In this document: positions 48,532 to 57,429 of the stretch, in pieces | How positions within the stretch are numbered: position 1 is the stretch's first letter | How the letters are laid out: each line of letters begins with the position of its first letter | From: an uncultured Caulobacterales bacterium | Lineage (GTDB): Bacteria; Pseudomonadota; Alphaproteobacteria; Caulobacterales; Caulobacteraceae | DNA: 64,000 bases | Assembly (NCBI GenBank): GCA_903884425.1 | Contig: CAISEP010000018.1 | Coordinates: 30,029-94,028 of the forward strand | Direction: 5' to 3' | The notes under the pieces: generated by a model | Database searches by the model: none | What the model saw: the letters and a program-made list of their open reading frames with translations, nothing else | Told to the model about the DNA's origin: nothing | Made by a program: the position numbers and the translations under genes

Positions 48532-50346
48532 ATGAGCAAGAGCCTGGACGCGGGCGCGGAGACAGCGACGGAGCTGAGCGGCTGGGCCTCGGTCCGGCGG
48601 CTGGCGTCCACGTGGCTGGTGCCCCGGTGGGGAGAGGTGGCAGGTTCCATCGCCTGCGCCGTGGTGGTGGCCGCCTCCTCCGCGCTGGCCCTCTATCTCC
48701 TCGACCCCGTCATCAAGAGCGTGTTCGGTGCCCACCGGCCGAAGTTCGTCGAAATCCTGTGGGTGCCCGCGGCCTTCATCCTCGTCGGCGGGATCCGCGG
48801 CATCGCCCAGGTGGGGCAGGCGACCCTGGTCAACCGGGTGGGCCACTCCATCGTCGGCGAGATCCAGCTCTCCCTCTTCTCCCGCCTGATCCGCGCGGAT
48901 CTGGCCCGCCTGCGCCAGCAGCATTCAGGGGCCTATCTGTCCTCGGTGCTCTATGACGCCACCCTGATCCGGGAGGGGCTGACCACCGGCGTCGTCAACT
49001 ACACCCAGAACGCCCTTCAGGTGGTGGGGATGTTCGGCGTCATGTTCTACGAGGACTGGCTGCTCACCCTGGTGGTGCTGGGCGCCGCCCCCGTGGCCGC
49101 CTGGGTCATGCGCCGCTTCGGCAAGCGCACCCGCAAGGCCGCCACCGGGGCCATGGCCGAGACCTCCGCCCTCTCCACCGCGGTGATGGAGAGCCTGGAC
49201 GGGGTCAAGGTGGTGAAGATCGACAACCGGGAGGCCTTCGAGGAGGACCGGGTGGGGGAGGTGATCCGCCGCCGCCAGCGCTTCATCATCAAGGGGGCCA
49301 ATGCCCGCGCCGCCGCCGCGCCGGCGGCCGAGACCCTGACCACCGTGGTCACCGCCGCGGTCATCACCTATGCCGCCTGGCGGGGGCTGGGGCTGAACCA
49401 GCTGATGGTGTTCCTCGGCGCTCTGGGGGCCATGAGCCAGTCCCTGCGCCAGCTGGCCAATCTGCAGACCGTCATCTCCGAAGGCCTCACCGCCGCCGGG
49501 CGCCTGTTCCAGGCCCTGGACGTGGCGCCGGAGATCGCCGACGCCGCGGACGCCAGGGCCCTGTCGGTGAGCGAGGCGGCCATCGCCTTCGACCGTGTGT
49601 CGTTTGCCTACAACCCGGAAACGCCTGCCCTCACCGACGTCAGCCTGACCGTGCGGCGCGGCGAGACGGTGGCCCTGGTCGGCCCGTCCGGCGGGGGGAA
49701 GAGCACGCTTCTGAACCTGATCCCGCGCTTCTATGACGTCACCGGCGGCCAGGTGACGGTGGACGGCCAGGACATCCGCGACGTGAAGCTGGCCTCTCTG
49801 CGCGACCAGATCGCGCTCGTGACCCAGGAGCCCTTCCTGTTCGACGACACCATCCGCGCCAACATCGCCTATGCCCGCCCCGGTGCCGGGACGGCGGAGA
49901 TCGAGGCCGCCGCCCGGGCCGCCGCCGCCCACGACTTCATCACCGCCCTGCCGCAGGGCTATGACACCCCGGTGGGGGAGGCGGGCGCGCGCCTGTCGGG
50001 CGGACAGCGGCAGCGCATCGCCATCGCCCGGGCCTTCCTGAAGAACGCGCCGATCCTGCTGCTGGACGAGGCCACCAGTGCGCTGGACACCGAGAGCGAG
50101 GTGAAGGTGCAGGAGGCGCTGGAGCGGCTGATGGCCGGGCGCACCACCCTGCTCATCGCCCACCGCCTGTCCACCGTGCGCAAGGCCGACCGCATCTATG
50201 TGATCGCCGACGGCCGGGTGGAGGAGATCGGCGACCATGAGCACCTGATGGCCTCCGGCGGCCTCTATGCCCGGCTGGCCAGGGCCCAGAACCTGGATGT
50301 GACGAGCCTGGATGTCGCGTCTCCGGATGTGGCGGCGGCCCGATGA
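48532..50346 (+). CDS. msbA: Lipid A/lipid exporter ABC transporter, MsbA type
   Basis: A 604-residue half-transporter with an N-terminal six-helix membrane domain (about 35-330) and a C-terminal ATPase. Walker A is ALVGPSGGGKSTLLNLIP (about 383-400), the signature is RLSGGQRQRIAIARA (about 487-501), and Walker B is ILLLDEATSALDTES (about 508-522). An H-loop His is in IAHRL. MsbA flips lipid A-core across the inner membrane. The assignment to lipid A rests on the operon: its stop overlaps the DUF374 acyltransferase, followed by waaA and lpxK. ATG 48532 follows repeat DNA and has no strong Shine-Dalgarno. Confidence 0.9.
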   Translation: MSKSLDAGAETATELSGWASVRRLASTWLVPRWGEVAGSIACAVVVAASSALALYLLDPVIKSVFGAHRPKFVEILWVPAAFILVGGIRGIAQVGQATLVNRVGHSIVGEIQLSLFSRLIRADLARLRQQHSGAYLSSVLYDATLIREGLTTGVVNYTQNALQVVGMFGVMFYEDWLLTLVVLGAAPVAAWVMRRFGKRTRKAATGAMAETSALSTAVMESLDGVKVVKIDNREAFEEDRVGEVIRRRQRFIIKGANARAAAAPAAETLTTVVTAAVITYAAWRGLGLNQLMVFLGALGAMSQSLRQLANLQTVISEGLTAAGRLFQALDVAPEIADAADARALSVSEAAIAFDRVSFAYNPETPALTDVSLTVRRGETVALVGPSGGGKSTLLNLIPRFYDVTGGQVTVDGQDIRDVKLASLRDQIALVTQEPFLFDDTIRANIAYARPGAGTAEIEAAARAAAAHDFITALPQGYDTPVGEAGARLSGGQRQRIAIARAFLKNAPILLLDEATSALDTESEVKVQEALERLMAGRTTLLIAHRLSTVRKADRIYVIADGRVEEIGDHEHLMASGGLYARLARAQNLDVTSLDVASPDVAAAR

Positions 50347-51035
50347 AGGCGTTCGTCCGCAGCCCCGGCGTGCAGCGCGTGCTGGCCTTCATCTTCGCCA
50401 CCTATCTCAAGCTCTGCCTCGCCACAATCCGCTGGCAGCGGGAAGAGATGAGCCGGGTGGAGGCCGTCTGGGACCAGGGGGGCGGGGTGATCGTCTGCTT
50501 CTGGCACGGCCGCATCGGCCTCAGCCCCGCCTGCTGGCCGAAGGGCCGGGCGCAGGAGCCCCGGGCCCTGATCAGCCTCAGCCCCGACGGGCAGTTCATC
50601 GCCAGCGCCATGGAACGGATCGGCTTTCCCGCCATCCGCGGATCCGCCGCCAAGACCGCCTCCGCCGCCCGGGCCAAGGGCGGGGCCCAGGCCTTCCGCG
50701 ACGGACTGAAGTGGCTGAAGGGCGGCGGCGGCCTTGCCATCACCCCCGACGGACCGCGCGGCCCGGCGCGGCAGATGACCCTGGGCACGGCGACCCTTGC
50801 GGGCATGAGCGGGGCGCCGGTGATGCTGGTGGGCCTGGCCTGCGCCCCCTGCCTTCGCCTGAAGTCCTGGGACTCGGGCATGCTGCCCCTGCCGTTTGCC
50901 AGGGGCGCCCTCGTCTGGGACGGCCCCTTCACGGCACCCCGCACCTCCGACACCGACACGCTGGGGCATCTCACCGACGCCTGGGGTGCCGCCCTGAACG
51001 CCGTCACCGACCGGGCGGAAGAGCTGCTGAAATGA
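50343..51035 (+). CDS. DUF374 lysophospholipid acyltransferase-family protein
   Basis: A 230-residue protein of the DUF374 group of the lysophospholipid acyltransferase superfamily. FWHGRIGLSPACW (about 54-66) provides the catalytic-type His. LISLSPDGQFIASAMERIGF and AITPDGPRGPARQM are the family signature. It probably acylates a lipid at the inner membrane; a role in lipid A modification is inferred from its neighbours, MsbA (4-base ATGA overlap upstream) and waaA (4-base overlap downstream). Confidence 0.88.
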   Translation: MKAFVRSPGVQRVLAFIFATYLKLCLATIRWQREEMSRVEAVWDQGGGVIVCFWHGRIGLSPACWPKGRAQEPRALISLSPDGQFIASAMERIGFPAIRGSAAKTASAARAKGGAQAFRDGLKWLKGGGGLAITPDGPRGPARQMTLGTATLAGMSGAPVMLVGLACAPCLRLKSWDSGMLPLPFARGALVWDGPFTAPRTSDTDTLGHLTDAWGAALNAVTDRAEELLK

Positions 51036-52339
51036 CGGGAAAGGGGCCGCGTTCGCCGCTCCTCGGCCTCTACCGGATGGCCGGGCGGGCCCTGTCGCCG
51101 GTGGTCCCGGCCCTGCTGGCCGACCGCGCCGCCAAGGGCAAGGAGGACCCCGCCCGCCTCCCCGAGCGCCTGGGCCGTCCGAGCCGCCCCCGCCCCCCCG
51201 GCCCGCTGGTCTGGCTGCATGGGGCCAGCGTGGGGGAGTGCCTGTCCCTGCTGCCGGTGATCGAGGGTCTGCGCGCCCGGCGGCCGGGTCTGGGCCTCTT
51301 GGTCACCTCCGGCACCGTTGCCTCGGCGGAGCTGCTGGCGAGGCGCCTGCCGCCGGATGCCCTGCACCAGTTCGTGCCGGTGGACACCCCCGCCGCCGCC
51401 GCCCGCTTCATTGCCCACTGGCATCCGGAGCTTGCCATCTTCGTGGAGAGCGACCTGTGGCCGAACCTGCTGGACGCTGCCCGGCGGGGGGGCACGCGGA
51501 CCGCGCTCCTGTCCGCCCGCCTGTCCGACGCAAGCCTGAAGGGCTGGGCCCGGGCCGGGGCGGCGGCGCGGCAGGTGCTGGGGGGCTTTGACCTGGTCAT
51601 GGCCCAGGATGCGCGCCTGTCCCAGGCCCTCGGCACCCTCGGGGCCCGGTCGGACGGGGTGCTGAACCTGAAGCTGGCAGGCGCCCCCCTGCCGGTGGAC
51701 GAGGCCCAGCGGCTGGCGGAGGCGGAGCGGCTGGACGGCCGCCCCCTGCTGCTGGCCGCCTCCACCCATCCGGGGGAGGACGAGATCGTGCTGGACGCCT
51801 TCGCCCCCCTGGCGGTCGGGGCCCATGCCCCCCTGCTGGTCCTGGCCCCCCGCCACCCGGTGCGGGGCGAGGCGGTGGCGGCGCTGGCCCGCAGCCGCGG
51901 CCTGATCACCGCCCGGCGCGGGGCGGGGGAGGCCGTCACCCCCGGCACCCAGGTGCTGGTGGCCGACACGTTGGGGGAGCTGGGCCTGTGGTTCAGCCTG
52001 GCCCGGATGGCCCTGGTGGCCGGAAGCCTGGTGCCGAAGGTGGGGGGGCACAACCCGCTGGAACCCGCCCGGCTGGGCTGCCCCCTGGCGTCCGGCCCGC
52101 ATGTGGAGAACTGGCAGGGGGTCTATCAGGCCCTGGCCGCCGTGGACGGATATCTGCCCGTGGCCGACGCCGCGGCCCTGACGGAGGCCTGGCGCACCGC
52201 GCTCGCCGATCCCGCAAGTCTGCTCGACCAGGCCGACCGGGCGGCGGACATGGCGGCCCGGGGGGCGCAGGCCCTGGACGGGGCCCTGGACCGGCTGGAG
52301 GCGCTGTTGTCCCCGGCGGACGGGGCGGCGGTATCATGA
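51032..52339 (+). CDS. waaA: 3-deoxy-D-manno-octulosonic acid (Kdo) transferase
   Basis: A 435-residue GT30-type glycosyltransferase that adds Kdo to lipid IVA. Landmarks are VWLHGASVGECLSLLPVIEGL (about 60-80, key HGASVGE with the catalytic Glu), VPVDTPAAAARFIAHWHPEL, FVESDLWPNLL (about 138-148), LAASTHPGEDEIVLDAF, and GSLVPKVGGHNPLEPA near 335-350 with the nucleotide-sugar-binding Glu. It lies in the coupled msbA-DUF374-waaA-lpxK operon; the stop overlaps the lpxK start by four bases. Confidence 0.96.
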   Translation: MTGKGPRSPLLGLYRMAGRALSPVVPALLADRAAKGKEDPARLPERLGRPSRPRPPGPLVWLHGASVGECLSLLPVIEGLRARRPGLGLLVTSGTVASAELLARRLPPDALHQFVPVDTPAAAARFIAHWHPELAIFVESDLWPNLLDAARRGGTRTALLSARLSDASLKGWARAGAAARQVLGGFDLVMAQDARLSQALGTLGARSDGVLNLKLAGAPLPVDEAQRLAEAERLDGRPLLLAASTHPGEDEIVLDAFAPLAVGAHAPLLVLAPRHPVRGEAVAALARSRGLITARRGAGEAVTPGTQVLVADTLGELGLWFSLARMALVAGSLVPKVGGHNPLEPARLGCPLASGPHVENWQGVYQALAAVDGYLPVADAAALTEAWRTALADPASLLDQADRAADMAARGAQALDGALDRLEALLSPADGAAVS

Positions 52340-53358
52340 AGCTGTCCACGCCCCGCTGGTGGTATCGGCGGGAGGGGGCGCCCATGCCCCTGACCCGGTT
52401 CCTGCTCAGGCCCCTGTCCCTGGTCTGGGCCGCGGCCACGGCCCGGCGGATCGCGAAGGGGCGACCGGCGGACCTCGACCTGCCCGTCATCTCCGTGGGC
52501 AACCTGACCCTGGGCGGCACGGGCAAGACCCCGGTGGTGCGGGCCCTGCTGGCCCGGCTGCGGGCCCGGGGGCTGCAGGCGGCGGGGCTGGCCCGGGGCT
52601 ATGGCGGCTCCGAAAAGGGGCCTCTGCTGGTGATCCCGGAGCAGCACGCCGCCGACCAGGTGGGGGACGAGCCCCTGATGCTGGCCGCCGACGGCCCCAT
52701 GTTCATCGCCCATGACCGGGTGGCGGGGGCGGAGCTGGCGAAGCGCTGTGGGGCCCAGGTGGTGGTGATGGACGACGGCCACCAGAACCCCTCCCTGAGG
52801 AAGAGCCTGGCGCTGATCGTGGTGGACGGGGAGACCCGGGACGGGGAATGGCCCTTCGGCGACGGGGCGGTGTTTCCCGCCGGCCCCATGCGCGAGCCCC
52901 TGGCCGCGGGGCTTGCCCGGGCGGACGCGGTGGTGATCGTGCTGCCCGACGGCCTCGACGCCCCGGACCCGGAACTGGTGGCCCTGTTCGCGCCGAAGCC
53001 GGTGCTGACAGTCCGCATCCGCCCCGCCGGCCCCCCGCCGGAGGGGCCGCTGATGGGCTTTGCCGGGGTGGCCAAGCCCTGGAAGGTGGAACGGGCCCTG
53101 AAGGCCGCGGGGGGGCAGGTGGCGGACTTCGCCCCCTATCCGGACCATGCCCGGCTGAGTGCCTCGGACCTCGCCTTCCTGCGGGACCGGGCCGCGGCCC
53201 TGGGTGCCCGTCTGGTGACCACGGAAAAGGACTTCGCCCGGCTTTCCCCTGAGGCGCGAGCGGGGATCGCGACCTTCCCGGTGGTCGCCGTCTTTGACGA
53301 CGAGGCCGCGCTGGATGCCTTGCTGGACAAGGCGTTGCGGCGCTGGGGCCGTCCGTAG
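52336..53358 (+). CDS. lpxK: Tetraacyldisaccharide 4'-kinase
   Basis: A 340-residue LpxK that phosphorylates the 4' position of the lipid A disaccharide. The N-terminus contains TPRWWYRREG, the P-loop is ISVGNLTLGGTGKTPVVRAL (about 52-71), MDDGHQNPSLRK (about 145-156) carries the catalytic Asp, and the C-terminal LVTTEKDFARL is conserved. It has standard length. It is the last gene of the inner-core operon and overlaps waaA by four bases. Confidence 0.96.
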   Translation: MKLSTPRWWYRREGAPMPLTRFLLRPLSLVWAAATARRIAKGRPADLDLPVISVGNLTLGGTGKTPVVRALLARLRARGLQAAGLARGYGGSEKGPLLVIPEQHAADQVGDEPLMLAADGPMFIAHDRVAGAELAKRCGAQVVVMDDGHQNPSLRKSLALIVVDGETRDGEWPFGDGAVFPAGPMREPLAAGLARADAVVIVLPDGLDAPDPELVALFAPKPVLTVRIRPAGPPPEGPLMGFAGVAKPWKVERALKAAGGQVADFAPYPDHARLSASDLAFLRDRAAALGARLVTTEKDFARLSPEARAGIATFPVVAVFDDEAALDALLDKALRRWGRP

Positions 53359-53448
53359 GCGGAATCTTTACGTCTGGGGCGGAGCATGGGTCCCATCCTC
53401 GTCGCAGCAACGTGATGAGGCGCCGTCCACGGGGCTTGAGCCGGGCGC

Positions 53449-53478
53449 TTGACAGCCCCGTTTCCCGGGTCCTGCAAT
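53449..53478 (+). promoter_or_regulatory. Possible sigma-70 promoter of hpf
   Basis: TTGACA at 53449-53454 is followed after 18 bases by TGCAAT, about 33 bases upstream of the hpf ATG. The -35 is perfect and the -10 weak, so this is a candidate only. Confidence 0.45.
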
Positions 53479-53510
53479 GGCGGTGTCAATGCTCCCCGAA
53501 GGAGGGACCC

Positions 53511-54227
53511 ATGCCCATCTCCGCCCCCAACGCCGCCAACGGCTCCAGCAGCCAAGACCGCATGAACATCCAGGTCGCCGGTCGCCACGTGGATCTGGGG
53601 GAGGCCCTGCGAACGCGGATCACCGACGAGCTGAACGCAAGCCTCGGCAAGTATTTCGAGCGGGGGGGCTCGGCGGAAGTGACGGTCAGCAAGGACCGCT
53701 ATGCCTATTTCGTGGACGTGGTGCTGCACCTGGCGTCCGGCCAGCAGCTGGTGGCCCGGGGCCCCGGCGGCGACGCCCATTCCGCCTTCTCCGCCGCCCT
53801 GGACAAGATCGAGGGCCGGGTGCGCCGCTACAAGCGTCGGCTGAAGAACCACCACGCCGCGGCCCCGGCCAAGTCGGAGCCCGCGTCCCTGATCGTGTTC
53901 CGGGCCCCCGATGATGACGATGCGTCCTACGAGGACGACTGGGGGGCCGACGGCTCCGCCGGGAGCGGGGCACCGCAGGGGGCGATCATCGCCGAGACCG
54001 AGGCGGTGGTGAAGACCATGACCGTCTCCATGGCGGTGATGGAGCTCGATCTGACGGAGCAGCCGGTGGTGATGTTCCGCAATGTCGCCCACGGGGGGAT
54101 TTCCGTGGTCTATCGCCGCACGGACGGCAATATCGGCTGGATCGATCCGGAGCGGACCCGCGCGTCCGGGGACAAGACGCCGAAAGCGGCGCCCCGGGCG
54201 GCGAATGGCGGCCATCCGCTCAGCTGA
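53511..54227 (+). CDS. hpf: Ribosome hibernation promoting factor, long form
   Basis: A 238-residue protein. The N-terminal HPF/YfiA domain (about 18-125) begins MNIQVAGRHVDLGEALRTRI and has AHSAFSAALDKIEGRVRRYKRRL with the basic ribosome-contacting helix. A linker and the C-terminal dimerisation domain of long HPFs follow (about 160-220, MELDLTEQPVVMFRNVAHGG, then VVYRRTDGNIGWIDP). Long HPF makes 100S ribosome dimers in stationary phase. AAGGAGG six bases upstream fixes ATG 53511. The next gene is ptsN, the usual neighbour in proteobacteria. Confidence 0.94.
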   Translation: MPISAPNAANGSSSQDRMNIQVAGRHVDLGEALRTRITDELNASLGKYFERGGSAEVTVSKDRYAYFVDVVLHLASGQQLVARGPGGDAHSAFSAALDKIEGRVRRYKRRLKNHHAAAPAKSEPASLIVFRAPDDDDASYEDDWGADGSAGSGAPQGAIIAETEAVVKTMTVSMAVMELDLTEQPVVMFRNVAHGGISVVYRRTDGNIGWIDPERTRASGDKTPKAAPRAANGGHPLS

Positions 54228-54339
54228 CACGCACTCGCGGCACAATCCCGTGATCCGGGCACGGCAAGGCTTGCAGAATCTCCGCGATCCTGTGATCTGC
54301 GCCGCGCCCGGCACGGGTGACGGAGACTAGAGTAACACC

Positions 54340-54804
54340 ATGGATATGGGCGCCTGGCTCGACAAGAGCGCTGTAACCCAACGTGCGTATGCCGACAGCA
54401 AGCGTCATGCGCTGGCCATTACCGCCGACCTCGCCGCCCGGGCCTTCGGGCTGGACGCCGCCCAGGTGTTCGACGCCCTGTGCGAGCGCGAGGCCCTGGG
54501 CTCCACCGGCGTGGGGGCAGGCGTGGCGGTGCCGCATGCCCGCCTGCCGGGGCTCGACCAGATGCGGGCGGTGTTCGTGCGCCTGGACCAGCCGGTGCCC
54601 TTCGACAGCCTGGACGACCAGCCGGTGGACCTGATCTTCGCCCTGTTCGCCCCGGTGGGTGCCGACAGCGAGCACCTGCGGGCGCTGGCCCGGGTGTCCC
54701 GCCAGCTGCGCAAGCCGGAACTGCGCGAACAGCTGCGCAAGGCCCACTCCGCCGACAGCCTGCATGCCCTGCTGGCCAACGAGACGGCGACTTCGGCGGC
54801 TTGA
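54340..54804 (+). CDS. ptsN: Nitrogen-PTS EIIA protein
   Basis: A 154-residue EIIA-Ntr, the phosphate-accepting end of the regulatory nitrogen phosphotransferase system. The phosphorylated His is His66 in GVAVPHARLPGLDQM. FALFAPVGADSEHLRALARVS is the conserved helix region. The length is normal. It regulates potassium, nitrogen and carbon-storage functions by protein contacts; in C. crescentus it also influences (p)ppGpp level. It follows hpf with a 112-base gap. Confidence 0.95.
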   Translation: MDMGAWLDKSAVTQRAYADSKRHALAITADLAARAFGLDAAQVFDALCEREALGSTGVGAGVAVPHARLPGLDQMRAVFVRLDQPVPFDSLDDQPVDLIFALFAPVGADSEHLRALARVSRQLRKPELREQLRKAHSADSLHALLANETATSAA

Positions 54805-54814
54805 GGGGAGGGCT

Positions 54815-54970
54815 TGCGTCCTTCGAGACGCCCCTTCGGGGCTCCTCAGGATGACGCGCGTCGGGGAGCCAATGTCAGGGAGTGTGGGCTCGATCAACGC
54901 CGGTTGAGGGCGGTGGAGTGTCCACAACCTTCGTCATGGTGAGGAGCCCCGAAGGGGCGTCTCGAACCAC
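54815..54970 (+). repeat. Family A repeat pair with long spacer
   Basis: The forward CCTTCGAGACG...CTCAGG copy (54815-54856) and inverted GGTGAGGAG...CTCGAACC copy (54931-54970) are about 75 bases apart. The spacer is longer than in most pairs. Confidence 0.88.
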
Positions 54971-55065
54971 CCACCCCACCCACCCCATCCAAACACTGTT
55001 AAGTTCCCCCGCCTTCTGCTAGGGTCCCGCCGCCCCGCCCTCCCCGGCACCAAGGACCCCGCCCC

Positions 55066-56292
55066 ATGACCGAGACCCTGTCGGCCCTGAAGCCCCTCTC
55101 CGACGCCCCCGAGATCGACTTCTCCGCCCTGGAGAACAGCCCCGACAGCCACGCCGTCCTGCGGGACCTGCGCAGCCAGGCACCCATTGCCCGCACGCCC
55201 ATGGGCATCGTCATCGCGCTCCGCCACCACCACCTGGAGCTGGTCACCTCCGACGCCACCCGGCAGATCGAGACCGAGACCAAGATGATGCAGGGCATCT
55301 TCGACGGACCGATCTTCGAGTTCATCTCGGCGGTGATGCTGTTCGCCAATGGCGAGACCCACCTGCGGCGGCGGATGCCCGTGTCCCGGGCCTTTGCCTT
55401 CAAGCTGATGGACGCCATGCGCCCGGTGGCGCGGGAGATGACGGCCGAGCTGATCACCCCGCACCTGGACGGCGCGCCGGTGGAGTTCGTCAGCCAGTTC
55501 GCCGCCCAGCTGCCGGCGCGGATCATCGCCGACCTGCTGGGCATTCCCCGCTCCGACCTGCCGGTGTTCCTGCAGTGGATCGCCGACACCGCCGAGGCGC
55601 TGGGCTTCATCGACCCGGAGCGGCGGCCGAAGATCGAGGCGAGCCTTGTGGCCTTCGGCGCCTATGTGGCGGACCTCATCAAGGAACGCCGCGCCCGCCC
55701 GCGGGAGGATTTCATCACCAACTTCCTCGCCAACACCGCCCAGGACGGGGTGCTGTCGGAGATGGAGATCCAGAGCCAGGTGCTGGGCCTGATCCTGGCG
55801 GGATCCGACACCACCCGCGGCTCCATGGGCATGACGCTGGCCCACATGCTCACCCGCCGGGACCAGTGGGACGCCTTCTGCGCCGACCCGGACGGGCTGA
55901 AGAAGGCCGTGGTGGACGAGGGCCTGCGCTTCGATCCCGTGATCAGCGGTCTGCCGCGGATCGCCGTGCAGGACCTGGAGATAGACGGCTACCTGATCCC
56001 CGCCGGGACCCCGGTGGCGGTGTCCATCCTGTCGAGCCTCCGGGACCCCGCGGTCTATGCCGACCCGGACCGGTTCGACATCACCCGCACCGACCATCCC
56101 CGCTGGCACCCCGTGTTCGGCGCAGGCGCCCACCGCTGCGTCGGCGAGGCACTCGCCCGCGCGGAGATGGAGGAGGCCCTGGCGACCATCGCCAGGCTCG
56201 CTCCGAAGTCCGAGCTGGTGGGGGATTTCCCGAAGCTGGCGCCCGGCGCCATCCGCCAGATCAGCCCCATGTCGGTGGCGTTCCGGGGGTAG
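55066..56292 (+). CDS. Cytochrome P450
   Basis: A 408-residue soluble bacterial P450 monooxygenase. The I-helix oxygen-binding motif is GLILAGSDTTRGSMGM (about 243-258). The K-helix ExxR is DEGLRFDP (Glu285, Arg288). The haem-binding loop FGAGAHRCVGEALARAEM contains the haem-ligand Cys358. The substrate is unknown. No ferredoxin or reductase gene is adjacent, so electron donors must come from elsewhere. Confidence 0.95.
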   Translation: MTETLSALKPLSDAPEIDFSALENSPDSHAVLRDLRSQAPIARTPMGIVIALRHHHLELVTSDATRQIETETKMMQGIFDGPIFEFISAVMLFANGETHLRRRMPVSRAFAFKLMDAMRPVAREMTAELITPHLDGAPVEFVSQFAAQLPARIIADLLGIPRSDLPVFLQWIADTAEALGFIDPERRPKIEASLVAFGAYVADLIKERRARPREDFITNFLANTAQDGVLSEMEIQSQVLGLILAGSDTTRGSMGMTLAHMLTRRDQWDAFCADPDGLKKAVVDEGLRFDPVISGLPRIAVQDLEIDGYLIPAGTPVAVSILSSLRDPAVYADPDRFDITRTDHPRWHPVFGAGAHRCVGEALARAEMEEALATIARLAPKSELVGDFPKLAPGAIRQISPMSVAFRG

Positions 56293-56297
56293 GCGGC

Positions 56298-56491
56298 TGC
56301 GTGGTTCGAGACGCCCCGTTCCGGGGCTCCTCACCATGGCGAAGGTTTGTTATCACTCGCCGTCATCATCCTGAGGACGGAGAAGCCCGTGGTTCGAGAC
56401 GCCCCGTGCCGGGGCTCCTCACCATGACGATGGCTGTAGACTACAAAGGGTCGTCATCCTGAGGAGGGCGAAGCCCGTCTCGAAGGACGCA
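56298..56491 (+). repeat. Family A repeat cluster, partly chimeric
   Basis: Forward copy, then an inverted left arm (CGTCATCATCCTGAGGACGGAG) joined directly to another forward copy (CCCGTGGTTCGAGACG), then a complete inverted copy. The hybrid indicates recombination between elements. Confidence 0.85.
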
Positions 56492-56496
56492 ATCCC

Positions 56497-57126
56497 ATGA
56501 CCGCCCCCGCCTGCCGCCTCTACCTGATCACCCCGCCACGGATCGACGACCCGCAGGCCTTTGCCGCCACCCTGGCCGACGCCCTGTCCGGCGGAGATGT
56601 GGCCTGCCTGCAGATCCGGCTGAAGGACGCCTCCGACGCGCACATCGCCGACGTGGTCCGCGCCCTGATGCCCGTGGCCCAGGCCCGGGACGTGGCGGTG
56701 ATCCTCAACGACCGGCCGGACCTGGCGGCGAAGCTGGGCTGCGACGGGGTGCATGTGGGCCAGTCGGACATGGGCTGCGCCGAGGCCCGGAAGGTGGTGG
56801 GCAAGGACCGGATCGTGGGCGTCACCTGCCATGACAGCCGCCACCTGGCCATGGAGGCGGCGGAGGCCGGGGCCGACTACGTGGCCTTCGGGGCCTTCTT
56901 CGACACCGCCACCAAGGACGCCCCCACCCGCGCCGCGCCGGAGATCCTGACCATCTGGCAGGAGACCATGCAGATCCCCTGCGTCGCCATCGGCGGCATC
57001 ACCGTGGAGACAGCGGGTCAGATGGCCGCGGCGGGGGCGGATTTCGTGGCGGTCTCCGCCGGGGTCTGGGGTTACCCGGACGGCCCGAAGGCGGCGGTGG
57101 CGGCGTTCAACGGGGTGCTGGGCTGA
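56497..57126 (+). CDS. thiE: Thiamine-phosphate synthase
   Basis: A 209-residue TIM-barrel ThiE that couples the thiazole phosphate and HMP-pyrophosphate moieties of thiamine. Landmarks are [12 protein letters not shown] (start), [16 protein letters not shown] (about 38-53), [20 protein letters not shown] (about 70-89), [52 protein letters not shown] and [20 protein letters not shown]. It lies alone between repeat clusters; no TPP riboswitch is visible upstream. Confidence 0.95.
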   Translation: MTAPACRLYLITPPRIDDPQAFAATLADALSGGDVACLQIRLKDASDAHIADVVRALMPVAQARDVAVILNDRPDLAAKLGCDGVHVGQSDMGCAEARKVVGKDRIVGVTCHDSRHLAMEAAEAGADYVAFGAFFDTATKDAPTRAAPEILTIWQETMQIPCVAIGGITVETAGQMAAAGADFVAVSAGVWGYPDGPKAAVAAFNGVLG

Positions 57127-57131
57127 GGGGG

Positions 57132-57356
57132 TGCGTGGTTCGAGACGCCCCTTCGGGGCTCCTCACCATGACGAAGGTTTGTGGGTCGAGCCCAGACCGG
57201 CAACCGGTGGTTCCATGACGCAGGTTTGTGGGTCGAGCCCAGACCGGCAACCGGTGGTTCCATGACACAGGTTTGTGGGTCGAGCCCAGACCGGCAACCG
57301 TGGTTCCACAACGCGCGTCATCCTGAGGAGGGCGAAGCCCGTCTCGAAGGACGCAC
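57132..57356 (+). repeat. Family A pair with an internal tandem repeat
   Basis: The forward copy is at 57132-57175 and the inverted copy at 57316-57356. The space between them is filled by the 47-bp tandem repeat described separately. Confidence 0.88.
57175..57310 (+). repeat. 47-bp tandem repeat, three copies
   Basis: AGGTTTGTGGGTCGAGCCCA starts each unit at 57175, 57222 and 57269, and each unit ends near GGTGGTTCCATGAC. Copies are almost identical (ACGC versus ACAC at the junctions). No coding role is apparent. Confidence 0.92.
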
Positions 57357-57429
57357 CCGGACAAACCCCTTCGACTTCATTAGGATGCAGGTGATTCGCC
57401 ACGCGGGGTGGCGAACGGACGGATGACCC

